64,000 nucleotides of DNA, taken from Bradysia coprophila (taxonomy: Eukaryota > Arthropoda > Insecta > Diptera > Sciaridae). The notes below the pieces were generated by a model. The model had not been told where the DNA came from. It ran no database searches and was given only the letters and a program-made list of their open reading frames with translations. Below are positions 46,528 through 59,339 of this stretch, in pieces. The position numbers were made by a program, and so were the translations under genes. Position 1 is the first letter of the stretch, and each line of letters starts with the position of its first letter. The stretch is taken from the NCBI RefSeq assembly GCF_014529535.1, contig NW_023503616.1, positions 6,620,584 through 6,684,583 of the forward strand, given 5' to 3'.

Positions 46528-49500
46528 TTAGGTGCTGTTTTTCAGTTCATCAAATTGATCGTATTTCGGTTTTTTTGCAGCTAAATGTTCGGCATTATCT
46601 TCATTTTTTCGCCTGAACTCTATCCGCGCTCCATTTGTCTTTTCCCTGTCGGTTGAATTTTTTTCGGGCGACGATGCTCCAGCACTAGTACCATCTTCAC
46701 ACTGAAAATGGACCACAGTGTTAGTTTCAACTCGAATAAAGCACAATATTTCACCATCGCTCACGCTCATTACCTCTTCCTCATCAATTTCCTCTTCTTC
46801 GAATTCAGCCATATCGTCTGCTTCGTTATACACGTCTTCTGTTTCAATAAGCTCACCTTTTTTTTTGGGTTGAAATCAAAACGTTAAAAATGAACTGCAC
46901 TCAAAGCAATTACCACGTCAACTCACCATTTAGTGTCGGCAATGGAATATCTGTTAATGGTAAATTGTCAGGATTGTATTTGCCTACGAGCTTCTTCAGT
47001 AGATTGGATATATCTTCGCGCTTCCGTGTGACGATGATGCCGTCGAACCAATTCGATAATTGCTTATTCATAGCTGGCAAACGATAATCTTTGATAGGAC
47101 TCTGTGACAAAATATAAAATGGGAGAAAATTTAATCCCATGAATCGGCTGTTTTTATGTAAGTTCAAGAAGCAGAGGAAAGATATTTTTATAATTTGGGG
47201 AGTTAACACTACAATTGACTTCTTGTCGGATGCACTTGCATACGACTTCTAATCCACATGAGCAAAACAAAAATTCTCACCATAAAAAAATGCTCCACAT
47301 ACTGCAACAGATACAATCCGCAATCCGTGAAATTGTTTTGTTGTGGAACCTTAACCGTATAGTTTGGCATATTATCTTTATTGAATGCTCGACCATTGGA
47401 ATCACCAACTTTTGTTCGATATTCGCACGTTAAATAGTCACGTAATGTTGCTACAACACGTGTTCTGGATGTGCCAGCCAGCGAGTCAAATATTAAAATG
47501 CAGGGCCTGCAACGAAATGAATTTTGTTTAGCATTGCGTTGACTTGTGATTGATTCAACTGTGATTTCTTACTGTTTAATGTTTTGCAATGAGGGATCCA
47601 CTTCGTCCTCTTCTTCATCACTGGGTGCATCACTTTCGTCACCTTCAGCCTCATCTTTTTCACTCTCATCGCCCAAATAAATGGAATCTTGCTCGCGTTT
47701 CGACACTGGCGTAATTGTCGTATTACCAATTTGCAATGTGACATTTTTCCGGTCAGCCACCTTTTTCTTTACATACTTGACTGGTTTGACGGGTTGCATA
47801 GTATCGTATGTGACCGGACCAGACAGGCCCGGGAAGCATATTATCGCTAAAAACCAATGCTGTTGCTCGTTGATTGGTATGATGATGTAGTCCTTTTCAA
47901 ATATATTGACGCCTTTCGTCCACTTTTCCACCCGTGAATGACGTCGTTGAGCTGCACTCATTCGAACATCGGTCTGTGTTTTTCTGGTTTGCATTGTGGT
48001 CAAGCGCTTGTAGAAAAATTGACTAAACATATGGGTTTGAGAGCGTTGTTCACTAGTCAGCAGCTCTTCTTGTAGGTATCTAAGGTAGAAGTCTATGATC
48101 ACGTCGTTCAAATATTGATCGATAGCTAAGCATTCGTAGTCTTCTGTATTTATTGAGATTCCACGCGGTGCTTCATGAGGTGGAGGATAAATTAAAATTT
48201 GTCGTACGCCAGCACTAGAACGGAGAGAAATTGAAGGAGTTAGTTAATTCGTCGGTTCATTTTTGTCCTTTCAATGATACGTTCGTCTACACATGAAATT
48301 GAATTACAAGTTCAACGAAGGAACCTACCTGCTATTTGGATTCGAATCATTTTTGACTAACTGATTATTCGGTGTACTTCTCTCCAGCAATTTGGCAGCA
48401 TCGGCTTGATTTATTTCATCGATGATTTGATTTGTAAAAATTGATTTTATCGTTGCTTTGGCCTCTTCGGCAAGGTTATCCACTTGTAAAATGATTCGTT
48501 TGTTGTAATCAGATGTACCCGATGGATCAAAGTAAATTTCGCTGGACCGAACCATTTCCAGACCCTCACGAACGTATGTACCACAGCCTTTTGTCGTCCA
48601 AATAAACAAAATAGCCGAATTGCTAAAATTGCAGGCAATCTTAATGATTTCACACTTTTGAATGTCCAATATGACGTTTTCATTTTCGCGCTTCGTATTC
48701 GGTGCAATAATGCGCATTCCAAGTGATGAAACAACCACTTTTTCCTTCGGTGTGAATCTGTACGATCCGATACGAATTGATTTCACGCTAAAAGATGTGC
48801 TGATCTTGTCCACCGCATTCTGGGTGTCCGTAATTTTTTTGCGAACAAAATCTGAAATGATCGGAAAAAAGAAAACCATTGGCAAGGGAATTGATACGAA
48901 ACAATGACAGTGCGAATGATCGAATCGAATACATTCCATCACATCGACGAAAGTGTGTCCAAAAGAGAGAAAATTTTATCCATTGCATGGATCGAAAGAC
49001 AATGTGCGAAAACATAACTTTGCGTAATGTTTTCGTCAATATTCGCTTTGTCCGTACGTTAGCCGTCGTGATAGTCAATTTTTCCACACTAACCCATGTT
49101 CATTTTGCTTGTCAGTGCTTCAAATAGTAAACTATTTTTAATTAATGCAATAATCAAAACTTAATAAATCTCAACAATCGTTTTCTGGATCGCCTTTTAG
49201 GTTAAATGTCTTTTTCAACATACAAAAATTTTGCTCCTGTCGTTCAAAAGAATTCGTTCAGTGTCGGCAACTGAAAGATAATTGATGACGCTCATAGGTG
49301 TTGCCATATTTGACATTTTGGCGCAAAAGTTTTGTTTTCTTCGGAGAAAATTTTATTCATTTTAAGTATAGTTTCCACTTAAAAAGAGCACTCCGTTTAG
49401 CCTCCGTCTACATGACAGTTGTAAAATAGAACAAAAGAACTGTCACGCAAACGGAGTGGAAATTGAATTTATTTCAATTTTTTACTCCGTTTACGTGACA

Positions 49501-52500
49501 GTTCCTTTGTTCTATTTTACAACTGTCATGTAAACGGAGGCTAAACTAAGTGCTCTTTTTAAAGTGGAAACTATACATTACTCTGCACATACGATTCTCA
49601 TTTCCGCAAAAAATGGTTTTTCCGTTACAAAACCGTGTGTCGTAAAGGCCTAATTCAAGTTGCTGTTTTAATAGTTTCGCTTTTGTTATTGTTACTAAAG
49701 GCCGAAAACACACTAGCAATTTCAACTCAATGGGATTGACAATTACGCTGCGTTTTCTATTGTAATCGATATTCACCACATAACATGCTAAACAATGGAA
49801 AACGCAGCATAACTGTCGATCCATTAATGCAAAAATGAGTAAATTGAGTAAGTGTCGAATTGAGTAAACTCATTCCTCAAATTCTTTTAATTCGAACAAC
49901 TTTCTTTGATGTTCATTAATTTACGAGTCCTGGAAAGTCCAGATAACGATTATTGACAGTGACGACGAAAAGAGACGATGAACATCGGTCGAAATGTTGT
50001 GGTCGTATGCAACAGATTGTATGCCAAGAATTTTGAATCTTGAGAAGACTTGGATGAAAAATCTCAGAAATTTTGTTATTTGATTCGACATTAGTTTAGG
50101 GGTAGTGATTAGGAAAGTAACGGTAAAATTGGTGGTGACGCAACCCATAGATATGCTAAATCTTATAGGTGAGCACAGAATAAATTTTTGGTTCAATAAA
50201 AAATTTGGCATTTTATAGCTTTACACGAACTTCTGTAATAACAGCCGAAAATTGGTTCTTTTAAAAATTTGTGAATCATCCAGTTAAACTTCTTTAGTGG
50301 TATTGGGTGGTCGGAAAAACATCTGTCCTTCTTCAATGGTTTTAACTGAACATATTGTCATATAGCTTGATGGTCTGAGCAAATCAAAAATGTTTGCAAG
50401 ACTAAGGCGGAAAGCAATTTTGCGTTGATGGTATCGACAATTATACTGCGTTTTCCATTATAATTCGATATTCACCACAGGCTAAACAATGGAAAACGCA
50501 GCATAATTGTCGAACCCATAAACGCAAAGTTGATCGTCTGTTTTCGGCCTAACGAAGAGAAAAATCAAAAGAAATGTTTAGTGTAAGTAATTGTGGGCAA
50601 TATTCTGAGAAAAGAAATTTGCGGCCAAGCAGTTTTTGCAGTGAAAATCATACACTTCGTACAAATTTAGGCATATCGACAAAACAATTCAAAATATTTG
50701 ATTTATGTACTTATGTACTTATACTCCATCGAGGGGCAGATAATCGTGTGTTTTGAGTAGAAAATGATCAAAGGATTTTCAAGGAATCGAAAGATTGTTT
50801 TATTGATTTCCTAGGACTTTCAAGCATTCTACACGATTCGTAAGTACTCTCCTTTAGTTTTCAAGAATTTTCTCAATATTTAAAGGATTTTAATGGAAAT
50901 CTTTTAACGAAAGGATTTTCTTTTGAGTGCAAAATAATTTTCTGTGATTATCTGTCCCTCGCTCTCTATCATGAAACTGACTACCATTAACGCTCAAGTC
51001 CTAAGCTTGAACCACTCCAAATTTGTATTTAAAAAAAATGAATTTGCTACTGACTCACCTTGCACAACCACATTGATTTCTTCCGGTTTCGGTTCAAATG
51101 ACATCGGTTTTCCAGCGGAACTAGTCTCCGTCTATCAAAGAGAGAAATAATTTAGATTTTTCGAAAAGACCCATCACGTCAAGCGTTTTTTACCTTCTTA
51201 TCATCTTCCTCATCGTCACTGATCAAAGTCAATATAACCGGTTCTTCAACTTTCGGCTTTGGGCGACCACGACCCCTTCCAGCTGTCATGCCACCGCGCC
51301 CTCGACCGGCAAATGGAGTCCTTGCAAATGATTTTTATTTAAATTTTATTTTTTCACTTCGGCACAAAGGTATATAGTGGCATCGTGAACGTTAGGTTAT
51401 ACTCACTTTATTTCCGCTATTGTAATCTGATGTTTCTTCTGTACCAATTCAATGTCACGTTTTTGCTTCTCGGTGACGACTAACGTTGGTACAGGATTCG
51501 GTTTAGCTTTAGTCGGTGCAGTATTCGACTGATCAGTGCCAGCTGATGCAATTTTCTTTACTTCATCTTTGAACAGCACTTTACACCTAAACGTTTTGGA
51601 ATTTCAGAATTAGAAACTTTAAATGGGTCAGTTGTGGCGAAAAATTCTAACCGTTGACAGCGATAGTGATCAATGCTGCATAGACCACAATTGGGGCAAA
51701 CGGCTAAAAATCCAGGCACTAATTTCGGTGGCGGAGATTTAGACTGTTCAGGAGACTTCTGTTTTGCTACAACTGCTTGTGGAGCTTCAACGACCTTAGG
51801 ATGCGTGACAGTCTTCTGCTGTTGCATTTGTTGCAATATTTGTTGTTGCTGTAACTAAAAACAGTAAAAGAATCAGTAATGCATGGAAATGCCTATGGTT
51901 GAGGGTAACATTAACAACGTTGAAATTATGTAGCACCGTCAGTGTTACTTACATGCTGCTGCTGTTGTTGTTGCTGTAATTGCTGCTGTTGAAGTTGTTG
52001 TTGTTGTTGCTGCTGCTGTTGCAATTGTTGTTGTTGTTGTAACTGATGTTGTTGCTGAAAAAATTTCCAATTTATTGTCTTAAAAGATTTCTCAAATTGT
52101 GACTACGAGAGAGAGAGAGATGGACTCGGAAAATGAAGAGGACATTGAGCAGAGTGAAAGGGCTCAAATTCCAATTTACAAGACATCAACGTGATCGGCG
52201 AATTTAACATTTCCCTACAGGAAGTTATTGTCTTGGGTTAAAACTTACTTGTTGTTGCTGCAGTTGCATTTGCTGATGTTTTAACTGGAGAGTATTCTCA
52301 GCAGCCGATATTATTTCGCTCGGAGTGCCACTGCAAGTCACTCCAACTGTAACCAAATAGTCGATACTAACTCCAGGGTTAGTTACGCATTCAATGTTTG
52401 TATGATCGGTGAATGGTACACCAACTTGCTCCAGTAGCTCTTGAACGGTACAACTTTCCTTCGGAAGCGTAAATGTAATCAGTCTTTGTTCACCACTCTG

Positions 52501-54577
52501 TAAAACGACCAACATCTTCGCACTTTCACGCGCTTCGCTTTCAATGATATGTTGAGATTGATCGGATTGATTTTGTAGTTGCAGCTGTTGTTGATTGACG
52601 GGTGGCCTATATTGCTTTTTGTACGAACCTCTAGCCTGTCCGGCACCACCCCGTGCAGCGCCACGACCACGAATACTGTTTCCTCTGATCATTGCTGGAC
52701 CGTTTGGAGTCTGATTCATATTTTGCAACTGTTGTTGCGGTTGCATTTGATATTGATTGTCCTGTATTTTACGTTTGTATTCGGTCAGCGGCATACTCTC
52801 ACCTGTACGCAATGTTACCACTTTACGAGAATCGTCTAACGATGGATTGTGGAGATACGGTTGTTGAATCTGAGTATTGATTGGCCTTTGATTCTGATAG
52901 TTTTGTTTTTGGCATGTCTGGATGTTTGATGGCTGCGCCTGAATGATAAATTGATTTGAACCAACATTTTGAGCAGGTGCTGGTGGTGGTTCAGGCGGTG
53001 TTTTATGAATTTTGGCAGCAGTTATGCTGTTTTCCAAATCGTCCAATTCATTTATGTCAGTCGAAGTACTTGACGATTTAGTTTCCGTAACGTACTGTGG
53101 TTTTATGCTGCTTTGAATGGTCGCTACTTTTGGCTGAACATTTATTGCCTTTTTCGTCACTGCAATTGATGGTGCATTTGGCGTTGCCATTCTTGTAGTT
53201 ACCGTGCCAATGCGCTGGAGAGCCGGAGTTGTAAATCGCTGCTGTTGCTGCTGTATCTGATTTTGTGGTCGATATTGGTGCTGAGGTCTAATGGGGTGAA
53301 TATTTTGAACTATACGTTGAGTTTGTTGTCCTGCTGCATTGGTTTGCCGTATTAGTCCGGCATTCACTTGACGTGGCTGTTAATTGGAGAATTTAATGTT
53401 AATGAAAAGAAAGTTTGCCGGCTGTGAACTGGCTATGGTTGTGTTACACTTACGCGCACTTGTGATTGAGTGACCATCCGCGGTGTCTGTTGAATGTTAG
53501 TGGTAAGTCGCGGACGAGTGGCCCTTACTCGTGGCATTGGATTCGACTGAACGGTTGTAACATGCTGCGGTGCGACTAGCCGCGGAACGGACTTTTGAAT
53601 GGGTTGACCCATTTGAAGAATTCGTTGTGGTTGCTGTTGTGGCTGGTCAATAATAGGCACTGTTCTCATTTGCACATCTATAATAACAAGTAACGGTTGA
53701 GCCTCTCGAACTGCATTTACTGAACAATCAAAAAACTTACTTTGCTGTGGAACAGTTTGATAAACGCGCTTCTGCGTATGACTGTAGACCGTATATGGTT
53801 GTCGTACAACAGTTTGCTGAGGCGGACTAATTACAATCGGTTGCGATTGGTGCATCGCTTGTTGGTTCATGGCCTGTTGATGAGTCGGAAGATTTTGCTG
53901 CACAATGACATGATGCTGAGATGGCTGTGGCGGTGGCGAATGTTCAACAATAATTTGTTGTTGTGACTGGGGTGCTGTTTGATAATGCATAACCATTTGC
54001 TGTTGAACGGTTTCGTTTTGAATATGTTGAGACGGTTCGATTAGAGCCGCTTGAAGATTATGTTGAACTTCGTTAATTTGTTGTTGATTCATGTCGATGG
54101 AGTCGGTAGCGAAAAAAATCTGTAAAGGGAAATGAATGTAGAATAATCGTTGTGCGGCATACGATCACAAAACCGGTGCTAGCAAGCTAGCCAGACAAAT
54201 TACAATTGAACAAAAACAGAACAGAAAATCGACATTCTTTTCCGCTTTATTCTTCCCAAAAAATTTCGGCTACTGCAACCAATATAAATGGACGTAATTA
54301 TCCTATTCCAGTTACATACCTGGCCAGCATGACTGGCGAAGCTTCCGTCAGTTTGAATATCCTCTTCCTGAATTATGTACTGTTGCGCGATTTGGTTATG
54401 CTGTTGAGGCTGTTGATAAATTATACTTCCATCGTTTAAAACTAGCTGTTCTTGTGAGCCTAACTGAATCACTGGTGAATCTCCCATAACTAATTGACAA
54501 TTGTCGAAATTTAAATTCGGACAGACCCTCTTCAGTTCGTCAATGTCCATCACTTGATAGTATTGATGGTTCGCCAT
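46528..54577 (-). CDS. velo: SENP6/7-type SUMO protease (veloren-like)
   Basis: Cysteine protease (family C48) that in SENP6/7 relatives trims poly-SUMO chains in the nucleus. Exons in coding order are 54577-54320, 54119-53741, 53677-53454, 53376-52249, 52054-51953, 51854-51652, 51586-51407, 51320-51194, 51131-51059, 48851-48329, 48214-47573, 47506-47281, 47101-46927 and 46856-46528. Phases agree throughout, giving 1,522 residues. A further 72 bp in-frame intron, 46773-46702, may exist. The first 700 residues are Gln/Pro-rich and disordered, including an almost pure Gln exon (52054-51953). Then come a Cys cluster (CPNCGLCSIDHYRCQRC), an RGRGG patch, and a probable PH-like region (about 905-1020). 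The C48 domain opens with YPPPHEAPRGISI and LNDVIIDFYLRYL. The triad is His about 1185 (QQHWF), Asp about 1287 (LIFDSLAG) and Cys about 1342 (NNFTDCGLY). An acidic insert splits the domain, as in SENP6/7. The C-terminal tail is acidic. Confidence 0.92.
48852..51058 (-). other. 2.2 kb intron of veloren
   Basis: It is bounded by a GTGAGT donor at 51058 and a TTTCAG acceptor at 48852, with matching phase on both sides. It holds the long hairpin at 49366-49576. The words GCGTTTTC.ATTGTAAT occur near 49750, and a related palindromic set lies near 50440-50510. I see no exons. Confidence 0.75.
49366..49576. mobile_element. Long near-perfect hairpin (about 97 bp arms)
   Basis: The left arm, starting GTATAGTTTCCACTTAAAAA, and the right arm, ending TTTTTAAAGTGGAAACTATAC, pair along about 97 bp with few mismatches across a loop of about 15 bp. 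Inner words are CTCCGTTTAGCCTCCGT and ACGGAGGCTAAAC. It has no ORF and sits in the long intron of veloren. Confidence 0.85.
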
Positions 54578-55136
54578 CGTCAACTAGAATGTTTAGTAAT
54601 AATCCTTTTTATGTTTGTAAATTATGAGGAAAACCTTTCGAAAACAGTAGCATTAAACACTAACACTTAGCAACACACACGTAATGTACACTTAAGAATT
54701 TGCAATCCAATTCAAAAAGTTTATTCATGTCAAAACACCAACAACAATAATGTGAAGATATGTAATAATGCAGTCCGACAGCGATGACATTTTAACAAAT
54801 CGAATTGTCTTGATTTTCACATTGTTCCATTGTGTCTACTCACCAGTACGGTCTATATTGAAATTTTAACTAAATAAAATAATCGAAAATCACAATTTAA
54901 AAAGAGATATTGCAGTAGACTAATATAGAAATTTAAGTTTTAGGCTTCACACACTTTTTTGTTTGAGAAAAATTTTCGCCATCTTTGGGAAACTAGATAC
55001 CACTGTACACCACTAACAGTTAGAGGCGTTAGAGGTGCATTAGTTGGTGACACTTCGAACGCACCAGTATATTTCTCGGTTTTGTTAGGTTGAAATTCCA
55101 TATACAAAATGTTTGATACCAGACAAAACATATTTT

Positions 55137-55212
55137 TGACAGTCAGGCTTGTATGAACATCCAACATAATAGCAAGAAAACAATTGGATTTTCATGCAAA
55201 CCTGACTGTCAG
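55137..55212. repeat. Hairpin related to 23117-23226
   Basis: TTGACAGTCAGGCTTGTATG faces CATGCAAACCTGACTGTCAG across about 35 bp containing ATCCAACAT and ATTGGATTTTC. These words also occur in the 23117 hairpin, so the two are distant family members. Confidence 0.55.
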
Positions 55213-55421
55213 ATTGTGGAAATTGCTATCGTCCCTACCGAAAAAATCAGTGATGGCACTGCCTTCGAGTCGGTCTTTTGAGATACGAAATTTAAAAATC
55301 AAAACAACTTTCGATCACATTGTCCATGAAAATATTGTTTGGTGAAGTGACAGAGTGACTTGTCGACAGCATCAATCATTGAGAGTCCTGTGGGTCCTAT
55401 GAAATAATGCTCAAAACCAAA

Positions 55422-55625
55422 GTTCTGAAAGAACAGGTTAAGACAACCACGAAGGCGGGTGACACCAAATTTTATAAACAGATAGTGTGAGAAATCAACT
55501 TAAAGAAAATATTTTTCTCGAAAATTCAAAATTTGTATTTTACATATAATCTACGCAGCCTTCGCAATTGTGTGTCACCGCCTTCGTGATCAACTCAGAG
55601 TTGTCTTAACCAGTTCTTTCAAAAC
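55422..55625. repeat. Foldback with GGTTAAGACAACCACGAAGGC arms
   Basis: Arms of about 45 bp (GAAAGAACAGGTTAAGACAA on the left, TTGTCTTAACCAGTTCTTTC on the right) surround AT-rich DNA. The right arm's GCCTTCGTGATCAACTCAGA also occurs at about 45700. Confidence 0.65.
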
Positions 55626-56147
55626 CTTGCTCAAAACCACAATCTAATATCTTTATAATAAATTCAGCGGTATTATGTTTTACATCATTACCGACAATAC
55701 CAAAATGGAGCGAATTATTTCGAACTGGTGGCGGATGGTGTCATCACAGATAAAAATTTGGACCTCAGATTACTTGAACTTATCCCCAAAATGTGTAATC
55801 CCTATAGGAATTAAATTTTAATCTTTTAGGCCCTTACGTTTGACGCTTGTTTACTAAGAAAATGACCCTTCCTACTTTTACTTCGGAAAAAAATAACAAA
55901 CAAAAAATGTGTTTTTCGTACCAAGACAGGATCGCTTCGCTCGTAAGGGAATCTTAGGACTGGTGCTGATAAAATCCATTTCCTGTCGAGGTACGAACAA
56001 CAGGCGCAGGACAACTGAAATAGACAAAACACATCAATTAACTTGAAAAAATTCAAACTTCACATTAACCATATGAAAATTGTTCAATAGTCATGGATAG
56101 TCATTCAAAACCGTCATCGCACGATGAATCGTAAAGAAATGAATTTT

Positions 56148-56345
56148 CCTTTACTATGGAGGGAAAATGGACTTTTCGTCCTTAGGGAAACGTCTTTCCC
56201 TCATTCGTACCGGAAAACGTCATACTACACTCGGGAAATAATTTGATATTTCGTACCTCTCATGAGATGCGAGTTTGCTTATATGAAATCGCTGTGTCCT
56301 CCGCTCCATACAAAGTATGACATTCGACCATACCTTGTGTTGACG
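56148..56345. repeat. Composite of two dispersed repeat fragments
   Basis: 56148-56262 is the reverse of the 16228-16345 block (shared GAGGGAAAATGGACTTT and CTACACTCGGGAAATAATTTG). 56255-56345 matches one arm of the hairpin at 60211-60359 (shared TATATGAAATCGCT.TGTCCTCC and ACCATACCTTGTGTTGA). Confidence 0.65.
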
Positions 56346-56527
56346 TTCATTGCTCAAATGTAGGTCAATTTCACAAATTTTTCCTTACATCATCATACGG
56401 TATCGGATAATCTCGCACACGCAAGTTTATTGCTGCAAAAGCTTTTTAGCCATGTCATCGACTTAATGACTCCTTTTACAAAATGCGTTCTTTTAGCACC
56501 GTGTACCAAATTACCCCACGCCCATCA

Positions 56528-56678
56528 TACACTCGCGGAATTTTGAAAACCGACACATTTTCTGTTTCGTTGTTTACTGGTTTTTTGTGAATTTTGTATG
56601 TATTTTTATATGAAGAAATCATAAACTCAAGTAAAACAGAATCAGAAAAGAGTCGGTTTAAAAAATTTCTTGTGTGTA
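56528..56678. mobile_element. MITE family A, copy 2
   Basis: Begins TACACTCGCGGAATTTTGAA and ends TTTCTTGTGTGTA, 151 bp. The right arm is more decayed than in copy 1. The middle carries TGTATGTATTTTTATATGAA, close to copy 1's text. Confidence 0.7.
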
Positions 56679-57224
56679 CAAAACGCGAATAAAAATATTT
56701 CTTTATGATCGTTTAAGCCAGTTTGATTTGATTTGAGGCTGGAAATATGAAAAATTAATATAATATAGGAATCCCACTAGAAAATTGGTTGTTTATATCC
56801 GATGGCAGTGTGGAGAGATAAAACCCTGAATAGACTTAACTCATCCGTATACTAAACTTTTTACTCAGCTATTCGGACGGAAAATTATCGAGTACCACAT
56901 ATCGATTAGGGCGAAAAAATAACTAAAGTGGGTTCATTGGTTCTAGAGGTGCTGACCTGAGTAAATGGACCAGGACTTGTTTTGATGGTTGGTGAAAGTG
57001 TTACACTGCACTCACAGAAATTGCATCTGACATGTCTTCCGAATAACTTATAAAAGTCTTGTTGTCTCGCCCATAACTCCAACAAATCTCGCTCTCTCGC
57101 AAATAACCCACCAAACTCTGAAAAATATCTAGCTACTTCGAAAATAACTCACTGACGGCTAAAAAAAATCCGTTTTTGTAAACTCAAATAAAGAGTGCTA
57201 AAATCACGGAGCACGCAAAGAAAG

Positions 57225-57450
57225 GAAATTTCGGATGTACGTTCAAGACGTACAAAATCTACATTTTAGACGTACATTCTACGTACTAGACGTAGTGATG
57301 TACGCATAAAACGAAAAATGTACAGATAATACGTTAAATGTACTGATAACTCAACCATTGGTCTCATCGTCGAAATGTACGTTTTAGCCGTAGCATGATT
57401 TACGTTTAAGACGTAGGATGGTGTACATGTAAGACGTACAATAATATTAT
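57225..57450. repeat. ACGTACA/TAAGACGTA repeat cluster
   Basis: The words GACGTACA, TGTACGTTTTA and TTAAGACGTA recur about ten times in 225 bp. A 40 bp core around CTCAACCATTGGTCTCATCG recurs at 59250-59290, so this is a dispersed element with internal repeats. Confidence 0.6.
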
Positions 57451-58543
57451 GTTTGGTGTTGATGTCAAAAGTTATATCTGAATTGTTTCACAAATTATTT
57501 AAAAGAACAATTCGATTTAAATATTCATTTCAATTAATTGTTGTATTTTCGTATTGCTCGTTTGGTTTCTAAGCTGTTGGATTGCTTTGAAACGACCAAT
57601 GTTTTAAAAAAAGTCGACGTAAAGATGTAACGCGATTTTAACGTTCATTTTAATATTACCGCGGAAAATCAATTTCTTGCCAATAGAACCATGAGAGTTC
57701 ATCCAAGAAAAAGAGGTTCTTATAATGCGTAGGAAATGGAATTCTATTATTTAATTTTATCACGCGTATTTAATTTTGAACTCTGGCCTTTGATGAGACC
57801 ATTATACTTTCACAAGTTTCTGATCGGATTCGGAGTTGCCATTGCCAATCAACAAGCCCAAATCCGACATCTAAAAAAAGTGATGATTGAATTCCGACTT
57901 GACAAATGGATGCGTTGCGGCTAAAAAATCGGATCTATTTTTGATTAAAACCTTCAATCTCTTGGAGCCTAAAAAAATATAATTACTGCAACCACATCCG
58001 ACCTTAACAACTCTAACTTACTCGAAAATTTCAGAACAAGAATACATATTTGGATTCGGTCTCACCAGTCATTATATTGGCTTAAAAGTACTCAGATTTT
58101 CTAGCTCAATAGGTTTGTTCCAAATAACTGTAAACGCGAACTTTGACAACCTGAACCACGACGATTTCATCCATAGACGACATAACCTTGGCTTTTCGCT
58201 GAAATTTTAAGGCCCCGTATATATAGTGACAGCTCATTTTTCATGAGCAATTGTTTAGGTTCTGTTGTCTATGGATGAAATTTGACAATTCGTATGGCCT
58301 TGGAACAGATCTATAGCTACAATTGCATAATAAAATGTACAAATCTACCGAGAATCCTATGATCATGTGTTCTAGATGAACTGTACATTATATTTTTAAA
58401 GGAACATGTGGCGAAAATTTCATAAATTATCAATAATAATTATTTTTTAAAGTTTGAAAACTCGACTTCTTTTGGGAGCCTGAAATTTAATGTTTAATCA
58501 TCAGAAAATATTTGCCTGAATGTTGCTAAACTCAACTCAATTT

Positions 58544-58697
58544 AAGTGCCCATTCCACTTAAAAAAAGTACGCCGTGAGAGAGCCGTTAGAGCGCCGTGA
58601 GAGAGCAAACTGTCAAATAAACAAAGAAAAATTGAAAAAATTCAATTTTGTCTCTCACACGGAGTACTTTTTTTGGTAAGAGGAAACTAAGCATTAA
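58544..58697. mobile_element. MITE-like element matching the loop of 34271-34747
   Basis: Imperfect inverted ends (AAGTGCCCATTCCACTTAAA / GGTAAGAGGAAACTAAGCAT) surround GTACGCCGTGAGAGAG and CTCTCACACGGAGTAC. The same ends and order occur at about 34455-34590. Confidence 0.65.
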
Positions 58698-58727
58698 GTT
58701 TGCAATTCGTTAGCATTCTACAATTTT

Positions 58728-58860
58728 AATTGTTCCACAGCGTTCCACATGTTGTCAACAAAAGAAGCGTAAAGAGTGTCGTTTCACTCACAAACGTGTG
58801 GAATTGAAGAAGCGTAAAGGCAAACGCTACTTCTATGTGGTGGAACACGCGTGGAACAAA
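58728..58860. repeat. Inverted repeat with TTGTTCCAC ends
   Basis: TTGTTCCACAGCGTTCCACA on the left faces TGTGGTGGAACACGCGTGGA and ACAA on the right. An inner GAAGCGTAAAG repeats twice. MITE-like, 133 bp. Confidence 0.5.
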
Positions 58861-59004
58861 TAAAACGAAAGAAACAAACGAAATCCACCAAAATTGCATT
58901 CTTATGATGAGATCAGTTTACTGCGTCTAAACTACATCCTTTTTCTACTATGTTTAAAAGAAAATGACAAACAAAAGAACTCTTCAAAGTAAACTGTTCG
59001 TAAC

Positions 59005-59085
59005 TCAACAACTAGTTAGCTCAGTGCGAAAGTCACTGACTCAAGATCGAGAGGTCCCGAGTTCAATTCACGCCAGTGACAATGT
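59005..59085 (+). repeat. tRNA-like stretch before a poly-T run
   Basis: TAGTTAGCTCAGTGCG (A-box-like) and GAGTTCAATTC (B-box-like) are spaced as in a tRNA gene. A poly-T run at 59085-59097 could end Pol III transcription. The anticodon stem pairs poorly and no acceptor stem is evident, so a tRNA relic or SINE head is likelier than a working tRNA. Confidence 0.4.
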
Positions 59086-59339
59086 TTTTTTTTTTTTCAT
59101 TCGCGTTTGAGAAACCCAGCACTTTGTTTTATATAAAGTAATCGATCTCACATCTGTAAAGTGGGCAAAGGACGAAATATAGTAACATTATTTCTAGAAA
59201 AATTAAAAAAAATGCGAAATTTCCAATATACGTTTTATTCGTACATTGTACTGATAGCTCAACCATTGGTCTCATCGTCGAAATGTACGTTTTATCTGTA
59301 CGACTTTTTTTTTGCGTGAGGAGTAATTTATTAGGCATG

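Noticed and set aside
59005-59085. Functional tRNA-Leu(CAA) gene
   Set aside because: Box-like motifs exist, but the anticodon and acceptor stems do not pair well; kept only as a tRNA-like repeat.
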